From contig CAOWNX010000021.1 in NCBI GenBank assembly GCA_948552115.1, positions 1 through 8,987 of the forward strand: a stretch of DNA of 8,987 bases, given 5' to 3'. Positions 1 to 6,460 of this stretch are shown here, one piece after another; positions within the stretch are counted from its first letter, which is position 1, and each line of letters starts with the position of its first letter. The stretch comes from an uncultured Bacilli bacterium. Lineage in GTDB: Bacteria > Bacillota_I > Bacilli_A > RF39 > UBA660. The position numbers and the translations under genes were made by a program. Under the pieces are notes generated by a model. That model ran no database searches and was not told the origin of the DNA. It saw only the letters and a list, made by a program, of their open reading frames with translations.

Positions 1-273
1 GAAGGAAGTATTTTAGGAACATTAAGTGCAACAATGATTGATGCTACATTTTATGGTATTTTTTGTGGAAAGTTAACGTTTTTGGTTGTCTGTATTACAA
101 TTGTTTTATCGATAGTTAGTCAAATGGGGGATTTGTTTTTTAGTAAGATGAAACGAGAAAGTAATCAAAAAGATTTTTCTAATTTAATTCCTGGTCATGG
201 TGGAATTTTAGATCGTTTTGATAGTATGATTTTTGTTTCTTTTGCATTTATGATGTTTTTTGCATTTTTATAG
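1..273 (+). CDS. cdsA: Phosphatidate cytidylyltransferase CdsA, C-terminal part (5' end outside window)
   Basis: This is the last 90 residues of CdsA, the membrane enzyme that makes CDP-diacylglycerol from phosphatidic acid and CTP for phospholipid synthesis. The reading frame is open from the first base, so the gene starts upstream. The family signature is clear at residues 48-74 of the fragment: SKMKR, then KD, then the PGHGG-x-x-DRFDS core that carries the conserved His and Asp residues of the active site. Hydrophobic segments flank it (about 24-42 and 75-90), as expected for the final membrane spans. It stops at TAG, 11 bases before rseP, so the two genes are almost certainly co-transcribed. 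The internal ATG at 34 is not the start, because matching CdsA-like sequence (EGSILGTLSAT) precedes it. Confidence 0.95.
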   Translation, partial: EGSILGTLSATMIDATFYGIFCGKLTFLVVCITIVLSIVSQMGDLFFSKMKRESNQKDFSNLIPGHGGILDRFDSMIFVSFAFMMFFAFL

Positions 274-284
274 GAGGAATTTTT

Positions 285-1322
285 ATGTGGTTTGTAACTT
301 TACTTTTATTAATTTTTATTTTAGGAATTATTATTTTGGTTCATGAGTTTGGACATTTTATTACGGCTAAGAAATCTGGAGTTCATATTTATGAATTTTC
401 GATTGGTATGGGTCCGATCATTCATACTCATAAAGGAAAAGATAAGATTGATTATAATATTCGAGCATTTCCAATTGGTGGGTTTGTTTCGATGGCTGGA
501 GAAGTTTATGAGGACGATGGAAAAATTAAACCAGAAAAATTTTTATGTAATAAAAAAGCTTGGCAACGATTTATGATTTTGTCTGCAGGTGTGTTTAATA
601 ATTTTGTAATGGCTTTTGTTTTTTTATTTTTTATTGCTATGATTTGGAATCCAACTCCAATTACACCAAAGCTTGGTACTGTACTTGAAGGTTCTGCTGC
701 GATGGAAGCTGGGTTACGTTCTGGAGATAAAATTGTTTCTATCAATGGAAAAAAAGTTCATTCTTGGGATGTTGCACAGATTTATCTTTATTATGAGCGG
801 GATGTTTATGATTTTACAATTTTGCGTGATGGTAAGGAGCAAACAATTTCAGTTACTCCAAAGGTGGTAGAGGAAGATGGAGAGGAAAGAAGAATGTTTG
901 GTTTTCAAATTGCAGCACCTTCTGAGACAGGATTTTTGGCAAGTTTAAAATATGCATGGCAAAAGTTTTGGTCGATTGTTCAAAGTATGGTTGTTACACT
1001 TGGAGGTCTTTTTACAGGTAATCTTTCTTTAAATGCTTTATCTGGTCCTGTTGGAATGTATCAAGTTGTGGGAGAAAGCATTCAATATGGACTTAGTCAA
1101 ATTATGTATTTGATTGCTCTTTTAAGTATTAATGTTGGATTTTTAAATATTTTACCTTTTCCTGCATTTGATGGTGGAAGAATCTTCTTTATGATTATTG
1201 AAAAGATTAAGGGAAGTAAAATTAATCCAAAGCTTGAGAATACGATGAATAATGTTGGATTTGTTTTACTCATGCTTCTTATGGTTTATATCACGTTTCA
1301 AGATATTTTACATTTATTTTAG
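285..1322 (+). CDS. rseP: RseP/RasP site-2 intramembrane zinc metalloprotease
   Basis: This is a 345-residue site-2 protease that cleaves membrane-embedded substrates, typically anti-sigma factors or signal-peptide remnants, after a first cut by another protease. The zinc-binding HEFGH motif is at residues 20-24 in the first membrane span. A single PDZ domain covers roughly 128-208, with the GDKIVSING core at 147-155. The SGPVG motif is at 253-257, and the second catalytic motif NILPFPAFDGGR is at 288-299, with D296 as third zinc ligand. Membrane spans lie near 3-22, 98-120, 270-295 and 322-343. The length suits the single-PDZ forms of Gram-positive bacteria. The ATG has a strong AGGAGGA site just upstream. 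It follows cdsA directly, and its TAG stop lies inside a terminator hairpin. The substrate cannot be inferred from this window. Confidence 0.95.
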   Translation: MWFVTLLLLIFILGIIILVHEFGHFITAKKSGVHIYEFSIGMGPIIHTHKGKDKIDYNIRAFPIGGFVSMAGEVYEDDGKIKPEKFLCNKKAWQRFMILSAGVFNNFVMAFVFLFFIAMIWNPTPITPKLGTVLEGSAAMEAGLRSGDKIVSINGKKVHSWDVAQIYLYYERDVYDFTILRDGKEQTISVTPKVVEEDGEERRMFGFQIAAPSETGFLASLKYAWQKFWSIVQSMVVTLGGLFTGNLSLNALSGPVGMYQVVGESIQYGLSQIMYLIALLSINVGFLNILPFPAFDGGRIFFMIIEKIKGSKINPKLENTMNNVGFVLLMLLMVYITFQDILHLF

Positions 1323-1348
1323 TCAAGTTTTTCTTGACTATTTTTTTT
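1320..1348 (+). terminator. Rho-independent terminator of the cdsA-rseP operon
   Basis: A perfect stem, TAGTCAAG paired with CTTGACTA around a five-T loop, is followed by a run of eight T. The rseP stop codon TAG forms the base of the stem, so no spacer separates coding sequence and terminator. The 3' arm also contains TTGACT, which resembles a -35 box. Confidence 0.88.
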
Positions 1349-1377
1349 CTTTTGGTACTCTATTTACTGTGATTATT

Positions 1378-2343
1378 ATGAATTATGAAGAAGAAAAAGT
1401 TTATTTTGAAGGAAAAGAAGTTTTGGTTATTGAGGTATTGCAAGAAAAAGGAATCCCTTTTAGAAGTTATATCTATCAAAGAATAAATGGAAAAAGTATT
1501 GGTTTGTCTTTTTGGAAATGTTTAATTATGAATCAAAAAAAACCAGAGAATATTCTTCAAAGAAATCGGAATGAAGCTGTAACAAAACATATGATTGAAC
1601 GTGGAATGCCGATGAAGTATCGTACTTTGAAACAATTTTGTGTGATGAATTTTATCGATTATGATAAATTTGTATCCCTTTTGAATGCTCATCCAGAAGA
1701 ATCTTTTTCGAAAGTATATCAACGGTATGTTTATTCGAGTCCTACTATTAAACGATTAAATTATACGTTTTATGGAATTTCGTTAAAAGCATTTTGCTTG
1801 AAATTTCAGTTAGATTATAAATATTGCGTCATGATGTTGAAAAAACGTCCTGATATCTCATTGGAAGAATTAGCAGAATTGGCTTTATTAAATTCTTATA
1901 TTTTTCCGTATGATTGTTCTAAAAAACTATTTCTTTTTCGAGATACGATAAAAAGTTTTAAAACATTTCGCTCTTTGGAAGCATGGTACGATTCTATTTT
2001 TGATGATGTGAATTTAAAAAAATGTATTTTGATTTATCGCAAACGATTATTTGAAATTTCATCTGCAATTCGTGTGTATCAAAAAGTTTCTTTTTATGAA
2101 AATGGGTGGGAAGAGTTATATTCTCGTGAAATTCAAAGTTTTCATCAAGCTCATCCAGATAATTTTCTTACTTATTATTCAGAACTTCAAGATTCTGCTC
2201 GCAAATTGTATTTAGATTCTATTTCTATGAGTCCTGAAAATTTAATAAAATGTTATGAAGACTATTATTCTGATTATATTAAATGTCAAGATAATGAAGG
2301 TGTTTATTGGGGATATTTACGAAAAAAGATACCAAATCTATAA
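1378..2343 (+). CDS. Unrecognised protein with tandem 'SLKxFC' repeats
   Basis: I do not recognise this 321-residue protein. It is soluble-looking, rich in Tyr, Phe and Lys, and has no signal peptide or membrane span. Residues 79-117 and 129-170 are two copies of one unit: an aromatic lead-in, then TLKQFC or SLKAFC, then about six residues, DY, a short helix, and P-x-x-S. Residues 14-50 (GIPFRSYIYQRINGKS) may be a divergent third copy. This layout is like short helix-turn-helix repeats of anonymous Firmicutes proteins that recognise 'SLKxxC..., small residue, kRL.kG', but that is a resemblance only. The start is uncertain. ATG 1378 lacks a good Shine-Dalgarno site and GTG 1369 is an in-frame alternative. 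Further upstream extension would cross the rseP terminator. No convincing promoter is visible, so it may depend on read-through or on a weak TTGACT-based promoter. Confidence 0.75.
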   Translation: MNYEEEKVYFEGKEVLVIEVLQEKGIPFRSYIYQRINGKSIGLSFWKCLIMNQKKPENILQRNRNEAVTKHMIERGMPMKYRTLKQFCVMNFIDYDKFVSLLNAHPEESFSKVYQRYVYSSPTIKRLNYTFYGISLKAFCLKFQLDYKYCVMMLKKRPDISLEELAELALLNSYIFPYDCSKKLFLFRDTIKSFKTFRSLEAWYDSIFDDVNLKKCILIYRKRLFEISSAIRVYQKVSFYENGWEELYSREIQSFHQAHPDNFLTYYSELQDSARKLYLDSISMSPENLIKCYEDYYSDYIKCQDNEGVYWGYLRKKIPNL

Positions 2344-2355
2344 AGTTATTTTCGC

Positions 2356-2384
2356 TTGACTTTTTTAATTTGTAACATTAAAAT
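2356..2384 (+). promoter_or_regulatory. Sigma-A-type promoter for the 2412 gene
   Basis: TTGACT (2356-2361) and TAAAAT (2379-2384) are separated by 17 bases, each one mismatch from consensus. Transcription would begin near 2391, about 20 bases before the chosen TTG start. The site lies in the short gap behind the stop of the preceding gene, so the two repeat proteins can be expressed separately. Confidence 0.7.
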
Positions 2385-2387
2385 ATT

Positions 2388-2401
2388 CACAAAAATTTGT
2401 G
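2388..2401. repeat. Short palindrome at the predicted transcription start
   Basis: CACAAA and TTTGTG form a perfect inverted repeat around two A bases, placed exactly where the promoter at 2356-2384 would start transcription. It could be an operator or a 5' mRNA hairpin that abuts the ribosome binding site. Either role is inference, and a 14-base AT-rich palindrome can arise by chance. Confidence 0.4.
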
Positions 2402-2411
2402 GGTGATTTTT

Positions 2412-3320
2412 TTGGATAAAAAAGAAAATAAAAGGTATCAGAAATTACGTATTATTTTAGAGAGCTATTTATCAAATCAGTATTCTTATATTGGCTTATC
2501 AAATGTTCTTTCTTATTCTCCTCAATATATTCAAAAAATTTTAGTAGATTATTCTAGCATAGATTATTATTTTGGGACAGATGTTTTAGAAGAATTAAAA
2601 CACCATAAGGAAGAAATGAAACGTTTTTCTTTACATAATAATAATTTATATGGATTGGATTCGATTGGGATTCAATTGCGTGTTTTGTTAAAAAATTCTT
2701 TTTTAAATCGAAAGTTTACTTCTATGGAAGTTATGTCTTTAAAGTTGTTACGCATGTGTTATTTGTATCAAGGAAATTTAGAATTAATTTCCAAGTTAGA
2801 AAACATTTCTATTGATTCTTTATTAGCATATTTATCTGCTCCTTTTTTGAGAGATGTTTTGACAGAAGAAGCAAATCATTATTTAAATCGAATATTAGCG
2901 ATGCAAAATTTATATAATTGTCAATATCCAACTGAGAGAAAAAATTATTTGGAATTTTTGTTTTCTTTGTTTCATCAATGTAATGGAAATTTGTTAAAAT
3001 TACAGAAACAAACTGGACATTCTATTTCGGTGTTACGTACTATTTTTTTAAATCGAAGTAATATGCTTTTAGCTAATCAAAGTGAGAAGCAAAGGGAGTG
3101 GATTTTGAAACGATTAAAAGATCAAGTGAGTATTTTGGATGATTTGACGACTGCGGTAGAAGAGCAAATTTTAGTTTATCGTCATACGATGTGTGAAACT
3201 TATAAGAATTTAGATATTTCAAATTATCAGGTAAAAAAATTGGTTTGTCATGAAATTCCAAAAAGAAATCCAGTACGTGGAATGTTAGTAAAAGGAGTTT
3301 TATCTACATTAGATTCTTAA
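2412..3320 (+). CDS. Unrecognised protein with three SpoIIID-like helical repeats
   Basis: This 302-residue basic, all-helical protein was not recognised as a named family. It reads as three units of about 55 residues, at 12-68, 110-168 and 180-237. Each has a hydrophobic helix, a polar turn (NQYSY, QGNLEL, NGNLLK), a second helix with a Ser-containing turn (LSYSPQYIQ, ENISIDSLL, GHSISVLR) and a longer third helix. Unit 1 resembles the helix-turn-helix of the sporulation regulator SpoIIID, including the trailing 'EELKHHK' stretch, so DNA binding is a reasonable guess. The tail at 250-302 is basic. The start is set at TTG 2412 because GGTGAT (2402-2407) is an exact match to the 16S anti-Shine-Dalgarno end at 4-base spacing, just after a good promoter. 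GTG/TTG codons further upstream overlap that site. The next gene is a tRNA with its own promoter. Confidence 0.8.
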   Translation: MDKKENKRYQKLRIILESYLSNQYSYIGLSNVLSYSPQYIQKILVDYSSIDYYFGTDVLEELKHHKEEMKRFSLHNNNLYGLDSIGIQLRVLLKNSFLNRKFTSMEVMSLKLLRMCYLYQGNLELISKLENISIDSLLAYLSAPFLRDVLTEEANHYLNRILAMQNLYNCQYPTERKNYLEFLFSLFHQCNGNLLKLQKQTGHSISVLRTIFLNRSNMLLANQSEKQREWILKRLKDQVSILDDLTTAVEEQILVYRHTMCETYKNLDISNYQVKKLVCHEIPKRNPVRGMLVKGVLSTLDS

Positions 3321-3324
3321 TTTG

Positions 3325-3333
3325 TGATATAAT
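3325..3333 (+). promoter_or_regulatory. Extended -10 promoter of tRNA-Arg
   Basis: TGATATAAT gives a perfect TATAAT with the TGn extension, about 8 bases before the mature tRNA 5' end. No -35 box is visible at 16-18 bases upstream (TACATT at best). The element starts only five bases after the stop codon of the preceding gene. Confidence 0.75.
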
Positions 3334-3341
3334 AGGGCTGT

Positions 3342-3418
3342 GTTCGAGTAGCTCAGTTGGATAGAGCGTTTGCCTCCGGAGCAAAAGGTCATGGGTTCAA
3401 ATCCCTTCTCGAACACCA
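3342..3418 (+). tRNA. tRNA-Arg (anticodon CCG), CCA encoded
   Basis: A complete 77-base cloverleaf. The acceptor stem GTTCGAG pairs with CTCGAAC, followed by discriminator A and an encoded CCA. The D arm is GCTC/GAGC. The anticodon stem TTTGC/GCAAA encloses loop CTCCGGA with anticodon CCG at 3376-3378, which reads the Arg codon CGG. The T loop is TTCAAAT. One blemish is a T-T mismatch at the second pair of the T stem (ATGGG against CCCTT). The gene stands alone between its own promoter and a hairpin terminator. Confidence 0.96.
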
Positions 3419-3450
3419 TTTATAATTTCTTTATCTAAATCTTTCTAATG

Positions 3451-3473
3451 AGAGTTTTCTGAACTCTTTTTTT
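3451..3473 (+). terminator. Rho-independent terminator after tRNA-Arg
   Basis: AGAGTT and AACTCT form a six-base-pair stem around a TTCTG loop, followed by a tract of six T (seven counting the last base of the stem). It lies 32 bases after the tRNA CCA end and just before the promoter of the next gene. Confidence 0.75.
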
Positions 3474-3481
3474 GTAGTTTG

Positions 3482-3490
3482 TGTTATAAT
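3482..3490 (+). promoter_or_regulatory. Extended -10 promoter for the 3512 gene
   Basis: TGTTATAAT is a perfect TATAAT with a TGn extension. The surrounding TTTGTG is shared with the tRNA-Arg promoter and with the promoter at 4740. No convincing -35 box is present. Transcription would start near 3497, leaving a leader of about 15 bases with an AGGTGA ribosome binding site. Confidence 0.7.
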
Positions 3491-3511
3491 AGGCACTTGT
3501 TAGGTGAATTT

Positions 3512-4411
3512 ATGAATGTTTTATCTTTGTTAAATAATGAGTTAAAAGATAAAAATTGGACTTTAGAAGAAAAATCAAGGTATTTGTATCTTAGAAGTTG
3601 TCAACTTTTTTCTTATGATCAACGATATTTATTTTGGGATCAAATTCCGAATGGAATAGAGTTCCGTGAAAAAATTCGAAATGCGTCAATTTCTTTGGAA
3701 GATTTGCAAACAAATTTGGTTATTTGTAGAACTCATATTTCTTCTGTGCTTTTTACAATTTTTAAAGAACTCTTGAATTTATCCCTCAACTTTTCTAATG
3801 GACCTCATGTTTATGGTATTGTTTTTATTAATAAACAAGAAATGCGATTAGATTCTACAGAATATTACGATTTATTTCGTGCAAAATTAAAAATGACTAC
3901 ATATGGATATCATCCTTCTGCAGAATCTCATAATAATACTTGTTTCTGTAATCGTTTAAAAGAAATTGATCAAAGTATTCAATATATAACAACGAGATAT
4001 TATGATAAAGATTTAAAGCAAGAAGTTTATCAGGAATTGAAGAAATTTCTTTTACCATTTCATTCTTTTTCTGCTTATGAATTTTTATTGTATCGCATGA
4101 AATTATTACAAACTATTTTTAAACGTTTTTCTTTTTCTACTTTTTCTGATGCATTTCAATGTGTTAATTATCTTTTAAAAAATATCTTTGGATTCGATTG
4201 CAGTAATGTGGTTATTTCCCCTTTATTTTCTATAAAAACAATTGATGATTGGGAATTTGCAACGATATATTCTTGGTTAGTTCCAAGCGAAGGAGTTTAC
4301 TATGTATTGCATCAAGATAGAGAAAAATTTATTTTTGAAGAAATATCTATTCAGGATGTTTTTCATTATACAGATTCTATGCAAGGGACAACACGGATGT
4401 TGATTCCATAA
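3512..4411 (+). CDS. Putative transglutaminase-like cysteine protease-fold protein
   Basis: This 299-residue protein lacks a signal peptide and membrane spans, so it is probably cytoplasmic. An N-terminal helical part (15-65) contains RYLYLRSCQLFSYDQRY. Residues 69-134 then follow the order of a transglutaminase-like core: C72 at the head of a helix (VICRTHISS), H99 in a GPHVYGIVF strand, and D114 in RLDSTEYYDLFRAKLK, with TTYGYHP after it. I infer a C72/H99/D114 triad from this arrangement. The substrate and reaction are unknown, and the fold is unproven. The C-terminal part (185-299) is Phe-rich with a predicted beta-rich end (DDWEFATIYSW, GVYYVLHQD). The start is ATG 3512 because AGGTGA (3502-3507) precedes it. 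A TTG at 3479 in the same frame overlaps the promoter. The remains of another short gene follow 18 bases after the stop. Confidence 0.75.
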   Translation: MNVLSLLNNELKDKNWTLEEKSRYLYLRSCQLFSYDQRYLFWDQIPNGIEFREKIRNASISLEDLQTNLVICRTHISSVLFTIFKELLNLSLNFSNGPHVYGIVFINKQEMRLDSTEYYDLFRAKLKMTTYGYHPSAESHNNTCFCNRLKEIDQSIQYITTRYYDKDLKQEVYQELKKFLLPFHSFSAYEFLLYRMKLLQTIFKRFSFSTFSDAFQCVNYLLKNIFGFDCSNVVISPLFSIKTIDDWEFATIYSWLVPSEGVYYVLHQDREKFIFEEISIQDVFHYTDSMQGTTRMLIP

Positions 4412-4429
4412 AAATATCGGAAGAATATT

Positions 4430-4731
4430 ATGAATGTTTTAGAAGAGTTAGAATATGAAATTCAAAATTATCGTGATATTAGTATATTATCGTGTTTCTG
4501 TGCTGAATGATGAAATGTTAAATAAGATGTATAAGAATTATTTCAGAAGTATTCTTCTTTTTTTTACATTTTTCTGATGCGAGTAAGGCAATTCAGGATT
4601 TTAAGCAGAAAATATTTGATTCTTTTGATTTAATACATATTAAGTCTACATCATATTTTTTCGATTATAGTGATGATGTCAAATGTTATACACAATGCTT
4701 AGAAGAAGTGAATATAGAAATTATTTATTGA
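4430..4731 (+). pseudogene. Frameshifted remnant of a ~100-residue protein
   Basis: The gap between 4412 and 4765 holds no intact gene but a readable broken one. It begins at ATG 4430 (MNVLEELEYEIQNYRD) and slips to the next frame near 4475-4490, continuing as VYYRVSVLNDEMLNK. It slips again at the eight-T run 4558-4565, continuing as HFSDASKAIQDFKQK to TGA 4729-4731. Removing one T from that run would join the second and third parts smoothly. I do not recognise the product. It is charged and helical-looking, without a signal peptide. It sits right behind the transglutaminase-like gene with no promoter of its own seen, so it was probably the second gene of that operon. Sequencing error in the T run could explain one shift, less readily both. 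Confidence 0.55.
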
Positions 4732-4739
4732 TTTATTTG

Positions 4740-4748
4740 TGATATAAT
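4740..4748 (+). promoter_or_regulatory. Extended -10 promoter for the ABC transporter gene
   Basis: TGATATAAT sits within ATTTGTGATATAAT, which is identical over 13 bases (TTTGTGATATAAT) to the tRNA-Arg promoter. No -35 box is apparent. Transcription would start near 4755, leaving a very short leader with AAGGTGG before ATG 4766. Confidence 0.7.
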
Positions 4749-4765
4749 TTACTCAAGGTGGAAGT

Positions 4766-6460
4766 ATGATTGTAGAGAATTTCAAAATTATTCGTGATTT
4801 TTTTCAATTGGTAAAAGGCCATAAGGTTTGGATTTTCTTTTTATTTTTGGGGAGTATTTTAGGACATTTTTTTGATTTTTTACTTCCTTTTTTTGTTTCT
4901 AATATCGTTTTTTATGTTACAGAAGGTAATGCAAGTGGAATGTATTATAATATTTTTTATCTTTTTCTTAGTTATGTTGCGTATAATTTTTCTTGGTATT
5001 TAAATTATGTTTCGTATACGAATAATTTTCGATATAGCTATCCGAATTTGAGAGAAAAAATTATTGATCAAGTATTTACTTATGATATTTCTTTTTCCGA
5101 TTCTATTTCTAAGGGAGAAATTTTGAATACGATTAATTCGGATGTTGCTAATTTATCTGAAATGATTGATAATATTTGTGAAGTTCTTGTAGTAGCTGTT
5201 AAATTATTTTTGATGATTTTTTTGTTTTTGAAAACTAATATTTGGGTTGGAGTTTTAGTTTTATTGTTTGTCAGCTTGTATTTGAAGTTATATGATTATT
5301 TTAATGTAAGTAGTATCAAATATTACATGGGTCAGCAGCGGTATCGAGATAAATTAACGAATCAATTATCGGATATTTTAGGAGGATTCAAAGAAATTAA
5401 GATGTTTCATTTGTATGATAAAATGAAAAAAAATTTTTTTGTATTAGCGAATAAGTGGAGTGAGCAATATCAAAAGAAAAAAAATTATTGTGATGTTCGA
5501 GATAGTTTGCTTCCTTTTGTAATTCATATGGGAAAAGTTTTTATTTATTTGATTTTAGGATATCTTACTTTGAAACAAAAAATGCTTGTGAGTACGTTGA
5601 TTTTGTTTGTTTCTTATTATGAAATTATTATGGAAGATTCTGAGGATTTAATGGAGTATTCGAGAGATTTGAGAGAGTGGTCAGTTTCTATTTATCGTGT
5701 TCGAAGATTACTTCATTATTCTAGTAAGGAGAAGTATTTGTATGGGAATAATGAAACGGATTTGATTTGTGGTAATGTCTCGTTTTCTCATGTATCTTTC
5801 CAGTATCCAACGAAAAATAAGGGCGCTATTTATGATGTTACTTTACAAGCAAAACCAAATGAAATTACAGCTATTGTAGGACGTAGTGGTTCTGGAAAAA
5901 CAACGATTATGAATTTGTTATTACGCAATTATAAAGTGGATTCGGGTAGTATTTTTGTAGATCAAGATAGTATTTATCATTATTCGAAGCGGATTTATTC
6001 TAGTAATGTAGTTGGAGTGAACCAAGCACCATTTTTGTTTTCTATGAGTATTCGTCAAAATTTGAATTTGATTGATTCGAATGTGGAACGTCAAATTGCA
6101 GCTTGTAAAAGGGTGGGAATCCATGATTATATTATGAGTTTGCCGAAAGGATACAATACGATTATTTTGGAAAATGCAACGAATTTTTCAGGAGGACAAC
6201 GTCAATTATTCGCGATTGCAAGAACTCTACTTTCTAAGGCAGAAATTTTGATTTTTGATGAAGTGACGAGTTCTCTGGATACGGTGTTTGTAAATCAAAT
6301 GAAAGAACTTCTGGAAGATGTGATGAGTTTGGCAGATCATATTGTGGTGATGGATCAAGGTAAAGTAGTGGGTAGGGGTACTCATGAGGATTTGTTGAAA
6401 CATAATTCTCATTATATTTCTTTATATACCAATCCAAGTTCTTCAAAGCAAGGTCGATGA
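4766..6460 (+). CDS. ABC exporter half-transporter (permease plus ATPase) lacking the H-loop
   Basis: This 564-residue protein has the type-IV ABC exporter layout and would work as a dimer in the cytoplasmic membrane. Membrane spans lie near 21-50, 60-83, 138-175 and 250-288, followed by a nucleotide-binding domain from about 333. Walker A is GRSGSGKT (372-379), the Q-loop is Q420, the signature is FSGGQ (474-478, with F instead of the usual L), Walker B is ILIFDE (494-499) and the D-loop is SSLD (502-505). After MKELLEDVM (511-519) the sequence runs straight into SLADHIVVMDQGK. The usual 'TxIxIxHR' stretch with the switch histidine is missing, about 15 residues short. This predicts weak or absent ATP hydrolysis. 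The substrate is unknown. An AAGGTGG site supports ATG 4766, and the stop overlaps the next start (ATGA), so the pair was translationally coupled. Confidence 0.92.
   Translation: MIVENFKIIRDFFQLVKGHKVWIFFLFLGSILGHFFDFLLPFFVSNIVFYVTEGNASGMYYNIFYLFLSYVAYNFSWYLNYVSYTNNFRYSYPNLREKIIDQVFTYDISFSDSISKGEILNTINSDVANLSEMIDNICEVLVVAVKLFLMIFLFLKTNIWVGVLVLLFVSLYLKLYDYFNVSSIKYYMGQQRYRDKLTNQLSDILGGFKEIKMFHLYDKMKKNFFVLANKWSEQYQKKKNYCDVRDSLLPFVIHMGKVFIYLILGYLTLKQKMLVSTLILFVSYYEIIMEDSEDLMEYSRDLREWSVSIYRVRRLLHYSSKEKYLYGNNETDLICGNVSFSHVSFQYPTKNKGAIYDVTLQAKPNEITAIVGRSGSGKTTIMNLLLRNYKVDSGSIFVDQDSIYHYSKRIYSSNVVGVNQAPFLFSMSIRQNLNLIDSNVERQIAACKRVGIHDYIMSLPKGYNTIILENATNFSGGQRQLFAIARTLLSKAEILIFDEVTSSLDTVFVNQMKELLEDVMSLADHIVVMDQGKVVGRGTHEDLLKHNSHYISLYTNPSSSKQGR

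Noticed and set aside
1252..1377. Extension of the 1378 gene upstream into rseP
   Set aside because: The extended frame crosses the rseP coding end and its terminator and gives low-complexity sequence without a ribosome binding site; a shadow of rseP.
2342..2366. Terminator after the 1378 gene (AAAGTT pairing with GACTTT)
   Set aside because: The stem is weak with a T-G pair, the loop is ten bases, and only three T remain after it; the same bases are better explained as the -35 region of the next promoter.
3479..3511. TTG 3479 as start of the transglutaminase-like gene
   Set aside because: It overlaps the TATAAT box of the gene's own promoter; ATG 3512 has an AGGTGA site.
4558..4565. Programmed frameshift or transcript slippage at the eight-T run
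   Set aside because: The gene has a second frameshift without any slippery run, and there is no stimulatory hairpin or family precedent; decay or sequencing error is simpler.
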